A stretch of 60,000 nucleotides of DNA from Bolinopsis microptera (Eukaryota; Ctenophora; Tentaculata; Lobata; Bolinopsidae). The stretch is taken from the NCBI RefSeq assembly GCF_026151205.1, contig NC_087074.1, forward strand, positions 6,326,001-6,386,000, written 5' to 3'. The notes under the pieces are model-generated. The model was not told the origin of the DNA and made no database searches. It saw nothing but the letters and a program-made list of their open reading frames with translations. This document shows positions 1-10,691 of this stretch, piece after piece; position 1 is the stretch's first letter; the number at the start of each line of letters is the position of its first letter. Position numbers and translations under genes: made by a program.

Positions 1-172
1 ATATCATATCATTTGCGTGCAACATTGGACCCATTATTCAGTCGTCCACAGCGGGGGCCAAAATACTTATTAAACAAAAGTTTTATTATTCTTTTTACAA
101 ATCCCGTCTCAAGGTCTGTGACATTTTGTTTCGTTCTAAAAAAAATCTAGCGAAGGAAAGATTGAAGCTTAC

Positions 173-3100
173 GAAGAGGGGTTACATTGGGATCGACTCC
201 GAATTCGGAGATCGATCAACGTGTTTCCTATTGCACACATTTTTCGGATCCCACGCAATATTATGCAGTCCCTGCCTCCGGTAAGTTTACCAAACTAGGA
301 ACCCACTGTATTGATAATCGTATCCAATAGTTGTTGTTTCTTATTAAAGTTCTAGCTGTGAACATCATTATACTGGTAATAATTCATAACTTCGTACGCT
401 TGATCCAACTCGTGATGCTCCCCCGTCTGGATGCAAGATTTTGATTTTGAAATTTTTCACAGGGCAAAACGTACAAAATCGTTGTGTGTCTTGCAAATCG
501 TGTGTAGTGAATTCGACAGAATTCCATCCTTCACATACAACAATGCATGTAATTCATAGTATACACATGACAGATCCTCCTGTCTATTTGTGACCAACTT
601 GTGCCGCTTCAAATGTCTTTAGAGATTTTCCCTGACGAATTAAAGGAACGTCTAAATGGAAATGTTGCTAAGTCCAACTTGAACCTCACCTTGAACAAGA
701 TTCAATTTGCTACGAGTAATGTAAACTGGGGTGATCACTGCAAATTGTAGTGTTGAAAGCAGGGTTCCTATCTACTTTTTTTTCGTCTGTTGTAAACCTT
801 GTTGTAACCTTGTTGTAAAACTTGTGGTAACATGTTGTAACTTGTTGTAAACCTTGTTGTAAACTTGGTTGTAAACCTTGTTGTACAACCTTGTTTTAAA
901 CCTTGTTGTAAACCTTGTACTTTTTATTTATCCTACTATCGCAGACTAAAATGTTTGGGCAGTGGTTATATCTATTGGGGTATCTATTGTCAAACGCTTA
1001 GCTTTCCTGACTAAAAATTGGATCTCAGGCTAGCAGAAAGTGAAGAGATTTTAACGAGTATGAACTTCCAATGTGTCCCGGAGAATACAAGAAAGTGCTA
1101 TGGAAATGTCATGGTTGTCTCCCCTAATCAAGGTTAGCAACTTTTCGCAACAATTTGGCTGGAACATATGCCGGTAGCTTTTTAGGCCTCTTAACTATGG
1201 AATTTAATTTCTGATTTAACTATATCCTCTCTATCAAACTTTATCTTTCAGTCATAATATTAGATGTAACAGAGGGTTTCTATAATGACCGGATTCGTTA
1301 CGGGAATGAGAAATACGATCTACAATATGTACTAACTTCGGAGACATGGCCTACACCACACTGGCAAGTAAATACACCTGCGAAACGGGGAGTGTTGGAA
1401 ATAGTTTGGGACTGTTCGGGACGGGACTGGATCATGGGATAAGGATAGATAGACAAAAAAAAAAACCCCCCCAAAGGGTTTTTTTTTTTTATTTACGGGA
1501 CGGGACTGAAATTCATTAAACTTTGTATCTTCAGGTAGTGAACAAAGCAACAAGTGAGGAGGAGATGGTGTTTCTACGAACTACAGCTCAATATCCTGAG
1601 TTCATCTCCAGCCCTGGGCTCTACAAGTCAGCTGACTCCTCCTGGTTGAGAGGCTCCAACTGGTTTACGTGACCTGTGAGGTGCTGACCACTGCGCCAGA
1701 CACAGGCCCCACTCCTGGGCTGTTCTGTTCCGTCTGACTCTTGTGGGTGGAGTGTGCGTGTGCCGGGTGATATGGAGCTGTCAGGGGGAGCAGTGGAGCA
1801 GTTCAGTGTGGGACAGAGAGCCCCTCCCTCACTCCACATAACCTCTGACAGGGGCACACCTCCTGGCAAGTACAGACTCACTAGTCAGAGGTTTGATCTC
1901 CAGACCGAGAGTTGTCTTCTCGTCAAGTTCGCTAACACTGTTACTGCTCCTGAAAATGAAGCTACTATTTCTATCAGCTTGTGAGTATAACTATGATAAG
2001 TCCTTTGTTGTGGTTACTAGGATTTGTATGTTCAAGTTCTACCTCTTTCAACGTAGTTTCAAGCTTTAGGTCAAATTTATAGAAAGTAGAATATGTTCGT
2101 GTTGCAAAGTTGCAAGTCATATCTAAATATAACACTCCTCCACAGAAAGGACTATTTCTCGAACGAGGAGGTGTTTATAATACAGGCCAGATTGCACCAT
2201 AACCCCAAACAAGCAGCAATGTTACAGAGTAGACAGATACCTGACCCAGATGATAAACCTCACGCTGGAGGATGACACCCCTAAAACTAACGCTCAGATA
2301 GTGATAACTATAGAGCTGCATCTGAGTGAGCAGCCGAGTGGAGTGGTGGCTTTAGTAGAGACTGCACTTGTTCAGGGTCTCTGTAAGAATGGCACTACTC
2401 TTGAAATGTTGGACCCCTGCGACGACCTGGATTTCCCTTGTGACAGCAACCAATGTGTCATGGCAGGTACAGTCGTTTAGCATTTGTAAGATACCTGACT
2501 TTTGGTCATAGGTAAACAAGTTACTTAAAAAGTCATTAGGTAACAGGTTCAAAATAAGGTAACCTTGGTTACGAATGGAATCAGGGATTAACAAGTCATT
2601 TACAACACATCCTATTGCAGGTTTCAAAGGGTATCAGTGTCAGTGTGAAGATAGTGGTATGTACGGAGCACACTGTGAGCAGACAGCAGGAGACACGTGC
2701 TCAGTGGAGGATGTTAGGATAGATCACGTGCTGGAGACAGTTCCGCTAGAAGGGTACAGGGGAGCTGATCTACTGAACGTGAAGTGTCAGGAAGACTACG
2801 AGCTGACAGGGGTCTTTCCCAGGTAAAAATTTATGGGCTACTTGGTTACGTGGAATATTTTGCACTTATTTATGAGATATACTTTAAATTAGGTAAATAA
2901 TGCTTCAGACCCCTAACAGTGAATCAGTCCCAGTAATTAAGACCTTAAGTTAACCTGATCCAAGACCTAACTGTATTTCTAAATGCAGGTGTCAGGCGAA
3001 CAGTGAGTACAATACTATACCTCAGTGTGTCCCTCTCCAGTGTGTCCCACTAAACCCCCCTCACTCAACCATATCTGTTGAATCCTCCACTCTAACTACA

Positions 3101-3628
3101 GTGCAGTGTGAGGAGGGGTTCCTACCATCTGCTGTACAAACCCTCCTCTGCGAGGGAGGACACTACAACTCCTCGCTCTCACCCTGCCTTTTAGAGTGTA
3201 CTGCTGAACAAACAGAAACTGATAATAACACAGATTCACCTCTTATCACGGTGGATGTGTCGTTGTGTGACTTCGCCTCAGGGCCGTTCCACAATAATTA
3301 CACGCATTGTAAGGAGTCCTCCTCTCAACTAGAAATCCCGGGTATCTTATCAGTATCAACAGAGATAAGTCTTAGTGTAGACACTCTAGGTAAACTGTGC
3401 GTGAGTTACGCTAACACCACTGACCAGGGACTGCAGTGTGTGGTACAGTGTGTGGAGTCTAGTGTGATACAGCTCGTCAGGGTGGTGGGTGGTGAAGAAC
3501 AGTTTGTCGAGGTGGTCACCAACTTCGATTATTCTAGGGAGAAGCTGGTGAATTATAGTTGTAGATGCAGGTGCTCTTTTCAATTAGTAGTTATGTTATT
3601 GGGTGTTTACTTCATGCTAATTTCATGA
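173..3628 (+). CDS. EGF-like/Sushi-domain surface protein, 3' part, with frameshifts
   Basis: Eight exons can be joined by GT-AG sites: about 173-280, 623-746, 1029-1132, 1252-1367, 1535-1980, 2146-2466, 2621-2822 and 2989-3628 (stop TGA). The 5' end lies outside the window or is not recognisable. Junction phases agree throughout. The C-terminal half has one EGF-like module (Cys spacing from CDDLDFPCDSNQC to YGAHC, spanning exons 6-7), then two Sushi/CCP modules with four cysteines each (CSVEDV... to IPQC, and CVPLNP... to LSPC), an Asn-X-Ser/Thr-rich stretch, and a hydrophobic C-terminus (FQLVVMLLGVYFMLIS) that suggests a GPI signal or short membrane anchor. The product is therefore probably extracellular and adhesive or receptor-like; its ligand is unknown. 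Oddities: exon 5 has in-frame stops at 1670 and 1685 but reads open in another frame there, and exon 6 needs one net shift near 2180-2195. It may be a decaying gene, or contain sequence errors. Confidence 0.6.
786..919. repeat. 12-bp tandem repeat in an intron
   Basis: About eleven imperfect copies of TTGTAAACCTTG lie in the intron between exons 2 and 3 of the EGF/Sushi gene. Copies differ by small indels, so the array looks old. Confidence 0.85.
1456..1491. repeat. Homopolymer hairpin inside an intron
   Basis: A run of A followed by C, then a short spacer, then G and a run of T forms a perfect foldback (A-run/CCC pairing with GGG/T-run). It sits in the 1368-1534 intron. Two copies of a GGGACGGGACTG-like motif flank it (near 1420 and 1498), which hints at an insertion with an A-tail and its inverted partner. 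Confidence 0.6.
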
Positions 3629-3728
3629 GATCCTAGTTAATGAATATAGTTAATAGTTTTCAAGTTTTTACCAACAGAAAGATGTTTCGTTGAAAAATGT
3701 GAAGAGCTGATATTTGCAAGTGCAAGCA

Positions 3729-3734
3729 AATAAA
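3729..3734 (+). terminator. Poly(A) signal of the EGF/Sushi gene
   Basis: Canonical AATAAA about 100 bp downstream of the stop codon at 3626-3628. Confidence 0.6.
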
Positions 3735-4702
3735 TTTATGGAGTACATTTCCAGAAAAGATTTTGCGAACTGTCGGAAGTAACCAGAAAGTGAATTAAGA
3801 ATTGATAAGTTGACACAGATATCTTAAATTTGTTAACTACGTTTAATTATTGCGTTTGATTTTATTTCATCAACAATGTGGCAAATTGAGAATTTTCCTT
3901 TCGAATTTCACAAAAGATATGGACAGTAAAGCTATGGGGTACAACATCTATTTGCTATTGAAAGTGAAACGCTTTGGAAGAAGAAAATTAATTGTCTTCG
4001 TTACTTACCTGACATTTGACAAGAGTAAAGAGCTAAAAGTGATCAATAATGAAAATGTTTTACCTTTTTTTTTAATGCTTCCTAGCATAACTCATAAACC
4101 AAGTTTACCTGGGGACCCCATACCAGGAATTATGTTCATAAGACATATAAACTATAGTTTAAGTTACAAATACAAAGGAAGAGACATTTGACTTCTCGCA
4201 GATAAATTTCTTAAATAATCCATTCGGTATTTAACTACTAGCTACCTACTTATTGTTTTAATAAAACAAATATTTATTTTTACGGCACAATCAAACAATA
4301 TCAATAATTAATAAATCAGGGGAGGTTTGAACGAGGTTTCAAAGTGCCGAAGAGTGTTCGATGGCTTGCGGTTGTACCGGCCTTTGGTCTACATATATAA
4401 GCAGATCTTCGTGATCGTTCTGTTACAAAATAGAAATAGAAATAAAAAGTGTGATAGTCGCACGATTTGGATTTTGGAATAAAATAACGTTGAAATAGAG
4501 CTACTTGAAATAGGAAGTGGAGTTTGTCACCGATTATAACCAAATATAGGATTTGTTTAGCTTGGGCCCCGTAAATATAATAGAGAACCAAGCAGTTGCC
4601 GGTACACTTATCATTATCTCTCTAGTTATTGTGCAGTATAAATAATCTGACTCTGTAGGTACTAGTACTACTGCTAGTGCTACTTGTCTGGGTATATGTA
4701 TG
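3735..4702. other. Intergenic, no gene seen
   Basis: AT-rich sequence. A 113-codon open frame at 3850-4191 has no ATG-led coding character, no splice context and no recognisable domain. No RNA gene was recognised. Confidence 0.5.
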
Positions 4703-6449
4703 CTGCCGTTCCCTGAGAGAAGGCAGTAAGTCCATTTTTCGAAATTTTGAGATATTGGTACCAAAATTTTCAGGAGAAGATTCTCTACAACATAAGCTAT
4801 GAATCACGTTATAAAAATACTGTTTTAGCTGTCACAAAAGGCAGTAAGTCACACATAACTTGACAATTTGGCACGTAATCCCAAAACTTTCCCTGAGAAA
4901 AGGCAGTAAGTCCATTTGTACAGCCTTCTCTGAGGGAACTTTTTCCGTGAGGGAACTTTTTCCCTGAGAAAAGGCAGTAAGTCCAGATTTATTTGCATTT
5001 TTTATAGTTTTTGGACTATAACTTCCACAGTTTTAGTTATATCGAAATAATTTTTATGTGGTCGTAATCAGCTCAGCAAGCAAAAAATTTGGGTACTAAT
5101 AATTCAAAATTCAAAAAAATATTATTTTCAAAATTTTTGAACCTGAACACAAGGGTCCCCCCTTGTGTGAATTATTGAAACATTTTTTGAAAAATTTGGT
5201 GCTTTAAATATTGTATGTTCAAACGTTTTTTTAAATTAATGCGTCTGACCAAGCTAAATACGATGCTGTAAAAATTATTCCAAAATATTCGATATTTAAG
5301 GAGTTATATGCATTCTGAGCGAGAAATTATCCATTTTTCGTCAATATTACACACTTGCAATGCACAGGAGGCCCACATAATTATATTGCAAGGATATGAT
5401 CAAAAATATAGAAATGTTGTATTTTTTGTGTTGAATTTATCTGAGGAAAAATGGACTTACTGCCTTTCTAGAGAGGAATCGGTTGAAATCGATCCTAATA
5501 AAAGGCAGTAAGTCCGCGATTCCCTCAGAAAAGGCAGTAAGTCCAATGCGGATGGGAAAATAGTTCAGTTATTCTGAAGAAAAATGGTTTTTATAGATCA
5601 GTGTTGGTAAATTTATGCTTTTAAGCATGTTTAGGACATATGACAATGATTTATTTACACATAGATGTCAAAATTAACCCCGTTTATACGAATAATATTA
5701 CCTAAAATGGTTGTGTGAAGCGCAGGTGACCCAAAGCGTTACCGCTGGATAGAGACCCTGGATCTGCCTGCAGCAGCCAGAACCTCGAAAAAGGGCTACC
5801 CCGTTGGTGCCCTTTTCCAGTACCACATCGAACAGCAAGATGAAGCCTCTCCACAACAAGTCCTATCCTGCTATCTCCTCGCGGTGAAGACTGGAAACTG
5901 GATGAACAGTGGTGATCTCCAGGCTAAGGGCAGCGAAGGGCGACGGGAGGCTCACTGACCCCCGCGGATTTCAATTATTGGATCACATAATTGTCTCCTA
6001 ACTCTAAACCTCAAGAGAATAGAGGTGCAGAGAATCAGTGACTCCCCCGGCTGTGGAGTGAACAGTAGCTAAAGAGGTATTGGCCGTTTGCCTCTGACCT
6101 TGTTTCCATGACCCAGGTAAACTGGACCACGCTCTGGTAACAGGATCGGCCCCCCATGCCTGGGGTAACGAGGTAGTCAGGGGGAAGGTTAGCTCCCGTA
6201 AAAGTGGAGCCTTCGCTCTCACTCTAATCTCCCTTAGCTTTGGGACAAAAGCGTATAGTCATTTATTGGAATTGGCGACGAAAGAAGAAATAATACAACG
6301 ACAGGGCATCATCACAAAACCCACTCTTACTGATTGGTAGCAACATGTGTTCTACTTCTAGCGGAAGTTGTTACTCACGTGGCCAAGATGGATAAGTCAT
6401 TTAACGCTCAAGTGGCGCCCGGCGTTAAGTAGGTGTCTCACTTTGCCTG

Positions 6450-7380
6450 ATGTGCAGGGGACTGCGCATGAGACACCAGCCATTGAAAAGTATGATGATG
6501 TCTTATAATAACACTAGGGTTAAAGTCCCTACCACTGATTTAGATGTCGGAGGGGACCGGAATGATGACTCTCTCACCCTAAAACTCCCTAGGAGAGGGG
6601 TGACAGATGATATGCCGGCTCCTTCACCCGGCACAAAAAATAACATAAAACACCAAAAAAAGGATGGGGATGCATTGGTTTCTTGTAGTGAGGTAGCTCT
6701 AGTAGGGACATTTAATGTCCGAACTGCTAGAGAAGGTTACAAGCGCCTTGAACTTGTGACTCAGTTTCTGGAGAGTGGCATGGAGATCCTTGGGATCCAA
6801 GAACATAGGATTGTCCACCAGGAGCCGATCAAGATTGAAAAGTTCAAGGAGGGGGTTAGCTTGGTAACTGTTTCAGCATGGAGGAATGGAGCAGGAGCAG
6901 CCACTGGTGGAGTGGGCTTTCTGCTGACTAGAAGAGCATACAGCGCAATCAGCCTCATTAAACCCTATGGCTCAAGGGTGCTGACTATCTCTTTCAACGG
7001 GAGTCCCAGACTCACAACTATAACTGCTTATAGTCCGACCGAGGCAGCACTAGTTGAAGAAGCGGAGGATTTTCATAACACCCTTAGACAGGCTATGAAC
7101 GATGTGCCAGCGCACCACCTGCTGATCACAGAGGGAGATATGAACGCCCGGCTTGGAAAGGTGAGTGAAGAAGATTCCCGTTGGTACTTTCATACTCGTA
7201 CCAATCGGAATGGAGAGCTACTGAGAGACACTGCCCTGGAGTGCGATATGGAAATTACCAATATCCGCTTCAGAAAGAAGGTCAACATGAACAAGAGGTG
7301 GACCTTCTTATCCGATGGGACACTTAACAAAGGTCAGATTGACTATATCCTCATACGGAGGAAGTGGAAAAACTATTTAA
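6450..7380 (+). pseudogene. LINE AP-endonuclease domain, first part
   Basis: Starts at an ATG and reads LVGTFNVRTA, GIQEHRI, GGVGFLLTRRA, LTTITAYSPTEA, GDMNARLG and KGQIDYILIRRKWKN, the ordered landmarks of the exonuclease-endonuclease-phosphatase fold in non-LTR elements, which nicks target DNA for target-primed reverse transcription. The frame runs on into the inserted element at 7381 and stops at 7487. The missing end of the domain, including the SDHR motif, is found beyond the insertion, in GSDHRVVVCKIK just after 8500. Confidence 0.85.
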
Positions 7381-8459
7381 AAGAGGTAACACGACTCCTG
7401 TCCGACAGCGACATCTGTCCGACAGCGACATCTGTCCGACTCAGGGTACCAGAAAAAAAACGACATCTGTCCGAAATTTTGATCTGATTTCAATACGACA
7501 CATTACCAATTAGAGACATGATACGAACTGTTACTTGCTAATTTGTATACGTAACATTTCCTATTTGAGATATGATCTGAGCCATAGTTTACAACCATAG
7601 TTTTTCTCTAGTTGTGTAATCAACTACAATTCTCTGAAGTTGTCGATTGTAAAATATTTATTGTTCGCTCCCCACGTGTTGATTCCACATGTGGGGAGCG
7701 AAGTTAGGATTGGTGGTTGATGTCCCGATCCAAGTACGTTTTCGTAGTATGAAGCAAACTCAGCCATGTCCACCATTCTGTTGAGGGATGATAGCTGGCA
7801 GCCAAGCTTTAGCTTTGAGCTCTAGATTCGTAACCCAAACCACCAACTGCTTCAGATACGACGTATTTCGTCGGTTGATCTCCACCAGATGCCTTTCTTT
7901 TCAAGTTCTGTTTGCTGACGTGGACGGTCGTTTCACCACGGTAGGATCCGGAAATCCGAACATTTCCAGTAGGTGGTGTCGTCTCTTCGTTTGTCGAAGA
8001 CGCATCGGAAGCCATTCAGGACAGGGTTCTCCGAGCCTTGTTTGTGTCCAGGGATAAACTGAAGATTGGTTGCCATTGTGGTCCACAATGATTGTGGATT
8101 GCGATAACTGATCCCTCATACCGCCGTCCGGCTGTCCTATAATATGTACTCATGTAGGCTGTGTCCTGTGATGTGATCAACAGCTTGTTAGTGTACGGCT
8201 AGCACGATCCTGTCCTCAACTAGTCAATCACGTATCGATGGATCAGATCTCAATGGGTCACATCAGCATTAGAACAATGGTAGCAACGTCACGAGATTAC
8301 CCGTGAGCTTGTGAAATACAAATGTGAACCGAAATTACAATATAATCCGAAATTCGGACAGATGTCGCCAAAAACGACTCCTGTCCGACAGCGACATCTG
8401 TCCGAAATCCCTAATTCGGCTGTCGGACAGATGTCGCTGTCGGACAGATGTCGCCCAAT
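7381..8459. mobile_element. Inverted-repeat element inserted in the LINE
   Basis: Both ends carry tandem copies of GCGACATCTGTCCGACA in opposite orientation (left about 7394-7435, right about 8390-8453). The host sequence TTTAAA is present on both sides (7379-7384 region and 8461-8466) and the LINE reading frame (K-N-Y-L-K then L-K-N-T-E-V) resumes across it, so the target duplication is TTTAAA or the TTAA inside it. The interior has a near-perfect hairpin around 7664-7703 with arms TTCGCTCCCCAC / GTGGGGAGCGAA. No transposase is seen; small open frames at 7788-8057 look incidental. Confidence 0.75.
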
Positions 8460-9410
8460 CCTTTAAAGAACACTGAAGTTTACAACACTTTTCAGTCGTT
8501 GGGATCTGATCACAGAGTTGTAGTGTGTAAGATCAAAGTTAGCTTTAGGAAAGGACACAGGCCTCCGAAAAAAGTTAACTATGATTATAGTGCCCTGAAG
8601 TCGGATGGTGAGCTTCAAAAAAAGTATGCAATTGAAGTTCGGAATAGATTCTCTGGCCTGGTAGAGGAGGATGATGGGGCCACTGAAAGCTACGGGAAGC
8701 TTATGGTTGCTATTGAGGCGGCAAACAAGAGCCTTCTGCCAAAGAAGACTCGACAAAAGCAGATTGACCCCTCAAGTGACCTAAGAGTGGACAGTGCAAG
8801 GAGGGGACTGTTCTTGGCCAAGGACCAATACCATCAGGAGCCTTGCGAGGAGAAGAGAGAGGAAGTCGCCACTAAAAAGGATTTGTTAAAGGCCTGCTAC
8901 AAAGAGGTAGAGGAGGAGATCCTGAAAGGAAAGATCAGGAAAGTCGAGGATACTGCTGATCGTTGTAAGAACAAGGAAAGCTGGAAGCTTGTCAACGATA
9001 TTTCAGGGAGAACAAATCCCAGCTGTGGACTCGTTGAAGGGGGCAGCTCAACAGAACGTCTCGAGAACTGGAGGAAGCACTTCCCTGGATTACTTGGACA
9101 GCCACCCACAGTCCCTGACAATAGTATTCCGATCAGGAATATACACCCTCCACTGAATATAGAGGATGGCCCGTTCACCATTGAGGAACTACGTCTTGCC
9201 AAAAAGCAGATAGTAGAAGGTAAAGCTTATGGTGATGATGGTATCTCACCTGAAGTGATGAAGAGGGTGGACATTGATGACGTCATCCTGAAGTTCTGCA
9301 ACGATGCACTATGTGACGGTCTCATGCCCGATCAATGGAAGTTCAGTAATATTGTTCCTGTGCCAAAGAAAGGGGACCTCACTAAGACCGACAACTACAG
9401 AGGAATATCT
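8460..9410 (+). pseudogene. LINE endonuclease end and RT N-terminal part
   Basis: Continues the LINE polyprotein after the insertion: the endonuclease motif GSDHRVVV, a long charged linker with two KESWKLVND-like motifs typical of this LINE class, then RT entry motifs KFSNIVPVPKKGD and DNYRGISLTS. The frame breaks immediately after GISLTS. The next recognisable motif is FADDVALI, so roughly 190 residues containing the RT fingers and the first catalytic Asp (AFD region) and the GVPQG-type motif are missing. Confidence 0.8.
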
Positions 9411-10177
9411 CTGACATCGCAGACGTCGAGTTTGCAGATGATGTTGCCCTTATCACTGATACCATTAAAGGGGCAAAACTACTCCTGGACAGGCTTGAGA
9501 AAGCAGCACTGAGTGTTGGGCTAGCCATGAACGACACTAAAACTAAGTTCATGACTCTGAACATGACAGAGGAGGCGAGTAGTCTTAACAGTTGTGGTGG
9601 AAACCAGCTGGAAAAGGTGACAGACTTTGTTTACCTTGGAGCATGGATAGCAACGACAGAGAGGGACCTGCGGGTCAGAAAAGCTAAGGCTTGGGCAGCC
9701 TGCCACAAGTTAAAGAAGATGTGTAAGTCTGACCTTAGAAGAGGACTAAAGATCCGTCTATTTGTTGCTACTGTGGAGTCGATACTTCTTTATGGTTTTG
9801 AAACGTGGACGTTGACAGAGCAATTGAAGAAACGCATTGATGGCTGCTACACCAGAATGCTAAGGATGGCACTAAATGTGGATTGGAAGCAGCGCAAAAC
9901 CAACAAAGAAGTCTATGGCAACCTACCAAGAGCAACCATGAAGATCCAAGAGCGCAGGATGCGACTAGCAGGCCATATCCACCGGCACCCAGAACTAGTC
10001 GCAAACCGCTTGCTACTCTGGGAACCAACTCATGGGGTGCGTAGTAGGGGGAGACCAGCCATGACTTATGTTGATATAGCTTACGAGCTGACACGGGTCT
10101 CAACGACACTGGAGAAATGGGCGGACTTATGGCGGATAGAGTTTTATGGAGACAGCGCATCAATACTCGGACGCTGA
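9411..10177 (+). pseudogene. LINE RT C-terminal part
   Basis: In a different frame from the previous piece, it reads DIADVEFADDVALITDTIKG, a LINE FADD active-site box, followed by KTKFMTLN, VYLGAWI, LYGFETWTL, CYTRMLRMALNV, RRMRLAGHIHRHPEL and RGRPAMTYVDIA, the usual thumb and C-terminal landmarks of this LINE type. It ends with TGA at 10175-10177. The frame change and the deletion of the central RT make the copy inactive. Confidence 0.8.
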
Positions 10178-10488
10178 AGCCGCCTTAAGTCAGTCAAGTC
10201 AGTCAGTAAGTCAAAAAACGACAAACACGTTTGTCCCATTTTCTCAAAATGGCATCGATGTGACTTACTGCCTTTTCTCAGGGAACGGCAGTATGCACAT
10301 GTCATCTTTCTAGCTGTTTGTTTGTGTACTGATCCTTATAGCGCTTATTTAAACGTTTGTTTACGCTAGTATAGTTGCTAAGTTGCTTGTATTTTTCCTG
10401 AGCAGTATAATTGCACTACACCCTGTTGCATTTTGAGTCGAGTTCATTGGTACATCACGCTCAACTCAGCAGATGATTTGGGATTGAT

Positions 10489-10581
10489 TTAACGGGTGAT
10501 ACTCGTAAAATATCTGTTCCATATATAGGACCGTCGACGAGTCCAACTCGGCGCGCGTCCTGGTAGGTTGTAAACCTACAA
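10489..10581. mobile_element. 93-bp hairpin-string insertion, family i copy 1
   Basis: Begins TTAACGGGTGATAC and ends AAACCTACAA, flanked by perfect 8-bp repeats GGATTGAT (10481-10488 and 10582-10589). It folds on paper as three successive hairpins: ACGGGT-GAT-ACTCGT; AGGAC...GTCCT enclosing CGAGT-CCA-ACTCG; GTAGGTT-GTA-AACCTAC. A second copy occurs at 32961-33058, also with an 8-bp duplication. No coding capacity and no poly(A) tail. Confidence 0.75.
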
Positions 10582-10648
10582 GGATTGATCGATCTTACGG
10601 TGAGTAACTCTGCTGTAGTTTTACCTCTGCTATTATAAACATATGGAA

Positions 10649-10690
10649 TAGAGATTCGGCGGAATTACAGGCTGAGCGCCGCCCAGTAAA
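10649..10690 (+). repeat. Short dispersed repeat with GCTGAGCGCCGCCCA core
   Basis: TTCGGCGGAATTACAGGCTG then AGCGCCGCCCAGTAAA; GGCGG and CCGCC can pair. Related copies are at 16175-16217 (inverted), 27190-27214 and 27558-27590. Confidence 0.7.
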
Positions 10691-10691
10691 A

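Larger units (their letters stand above)
5726..10212 (+). mobile_element. Non-LTR retrotransposon, APE endonuclease plus RT, defective
   Basis: The order is an untranslated 5' region (from about 5726, boundary approximate), an apurinic-type endonuclease (6450-7380 continuing after 8454), an RT remnant, a C-terminal region, then a 3' tail with repeated GTCAGTCA-like units at about 10188-10212. The style of endonuclease and C-terminal domain resembles metazoan RTE/CR1-like LINEs annotated as craniofacial-development-protein-2-like; I do not assign a clade. It is dead: it is split by another element at 7381-8459 and lacks the central RT domain. Confidence 0.8.
4703..10291. mobile_element. DNA-transposon-like element hosting a LINE
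   Basis: The ends are inverted copies: left CTGCCGTTCCCTGAG followed by AGAAGGCAGTAAGTC, and the right end is its complement at about 10262-10291. A 4-bp duplication TATG flanks both ends (4699-4702 and 10292-10295). The motif AAGGCAGTAAGTCC recurs inside at about 4843, 4903, 4972, 5505 and 5531 and once inverted at about 5455, so subterminal repeats are abundant. No transposase frame is visible, so the element is non-autonomous. Its own sequence is about 1.1 kb (4703 to about 5725 plus about 10213-10291); the rest is a nested retrotransposon. A 4-bp duplication does not by itself fix the superfamily. Confidence 0.7.

Noticed and set aside
1640-1740. A mini-intron explaining the exon 5 frame change
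   Set aside because: The only GT...AG pairs would give introns of about 20-40 bp; compensating indels explain the data better.
1621-1881. Antisense ORF over exon 5 of the EGF/Sushi gene
   Set aside because: Shadow of a spliced coding exon on the plus strand.
3850-4191. 113-residue ORF
   Set aside because: Low-complexity AT-rich frame, non-ATG start, no domain or splice support.
6004-6222. Antisense 72-residue ORF in the LINE 5' region
   Set aside because: No domain; it lies in the untranslated leader of the retrotransposon.
10489-10581. tRNA-derived SINE
   Set aside because: I could not match A-box and B-box promoters, and there is no A-rich or simple-repeat tail.
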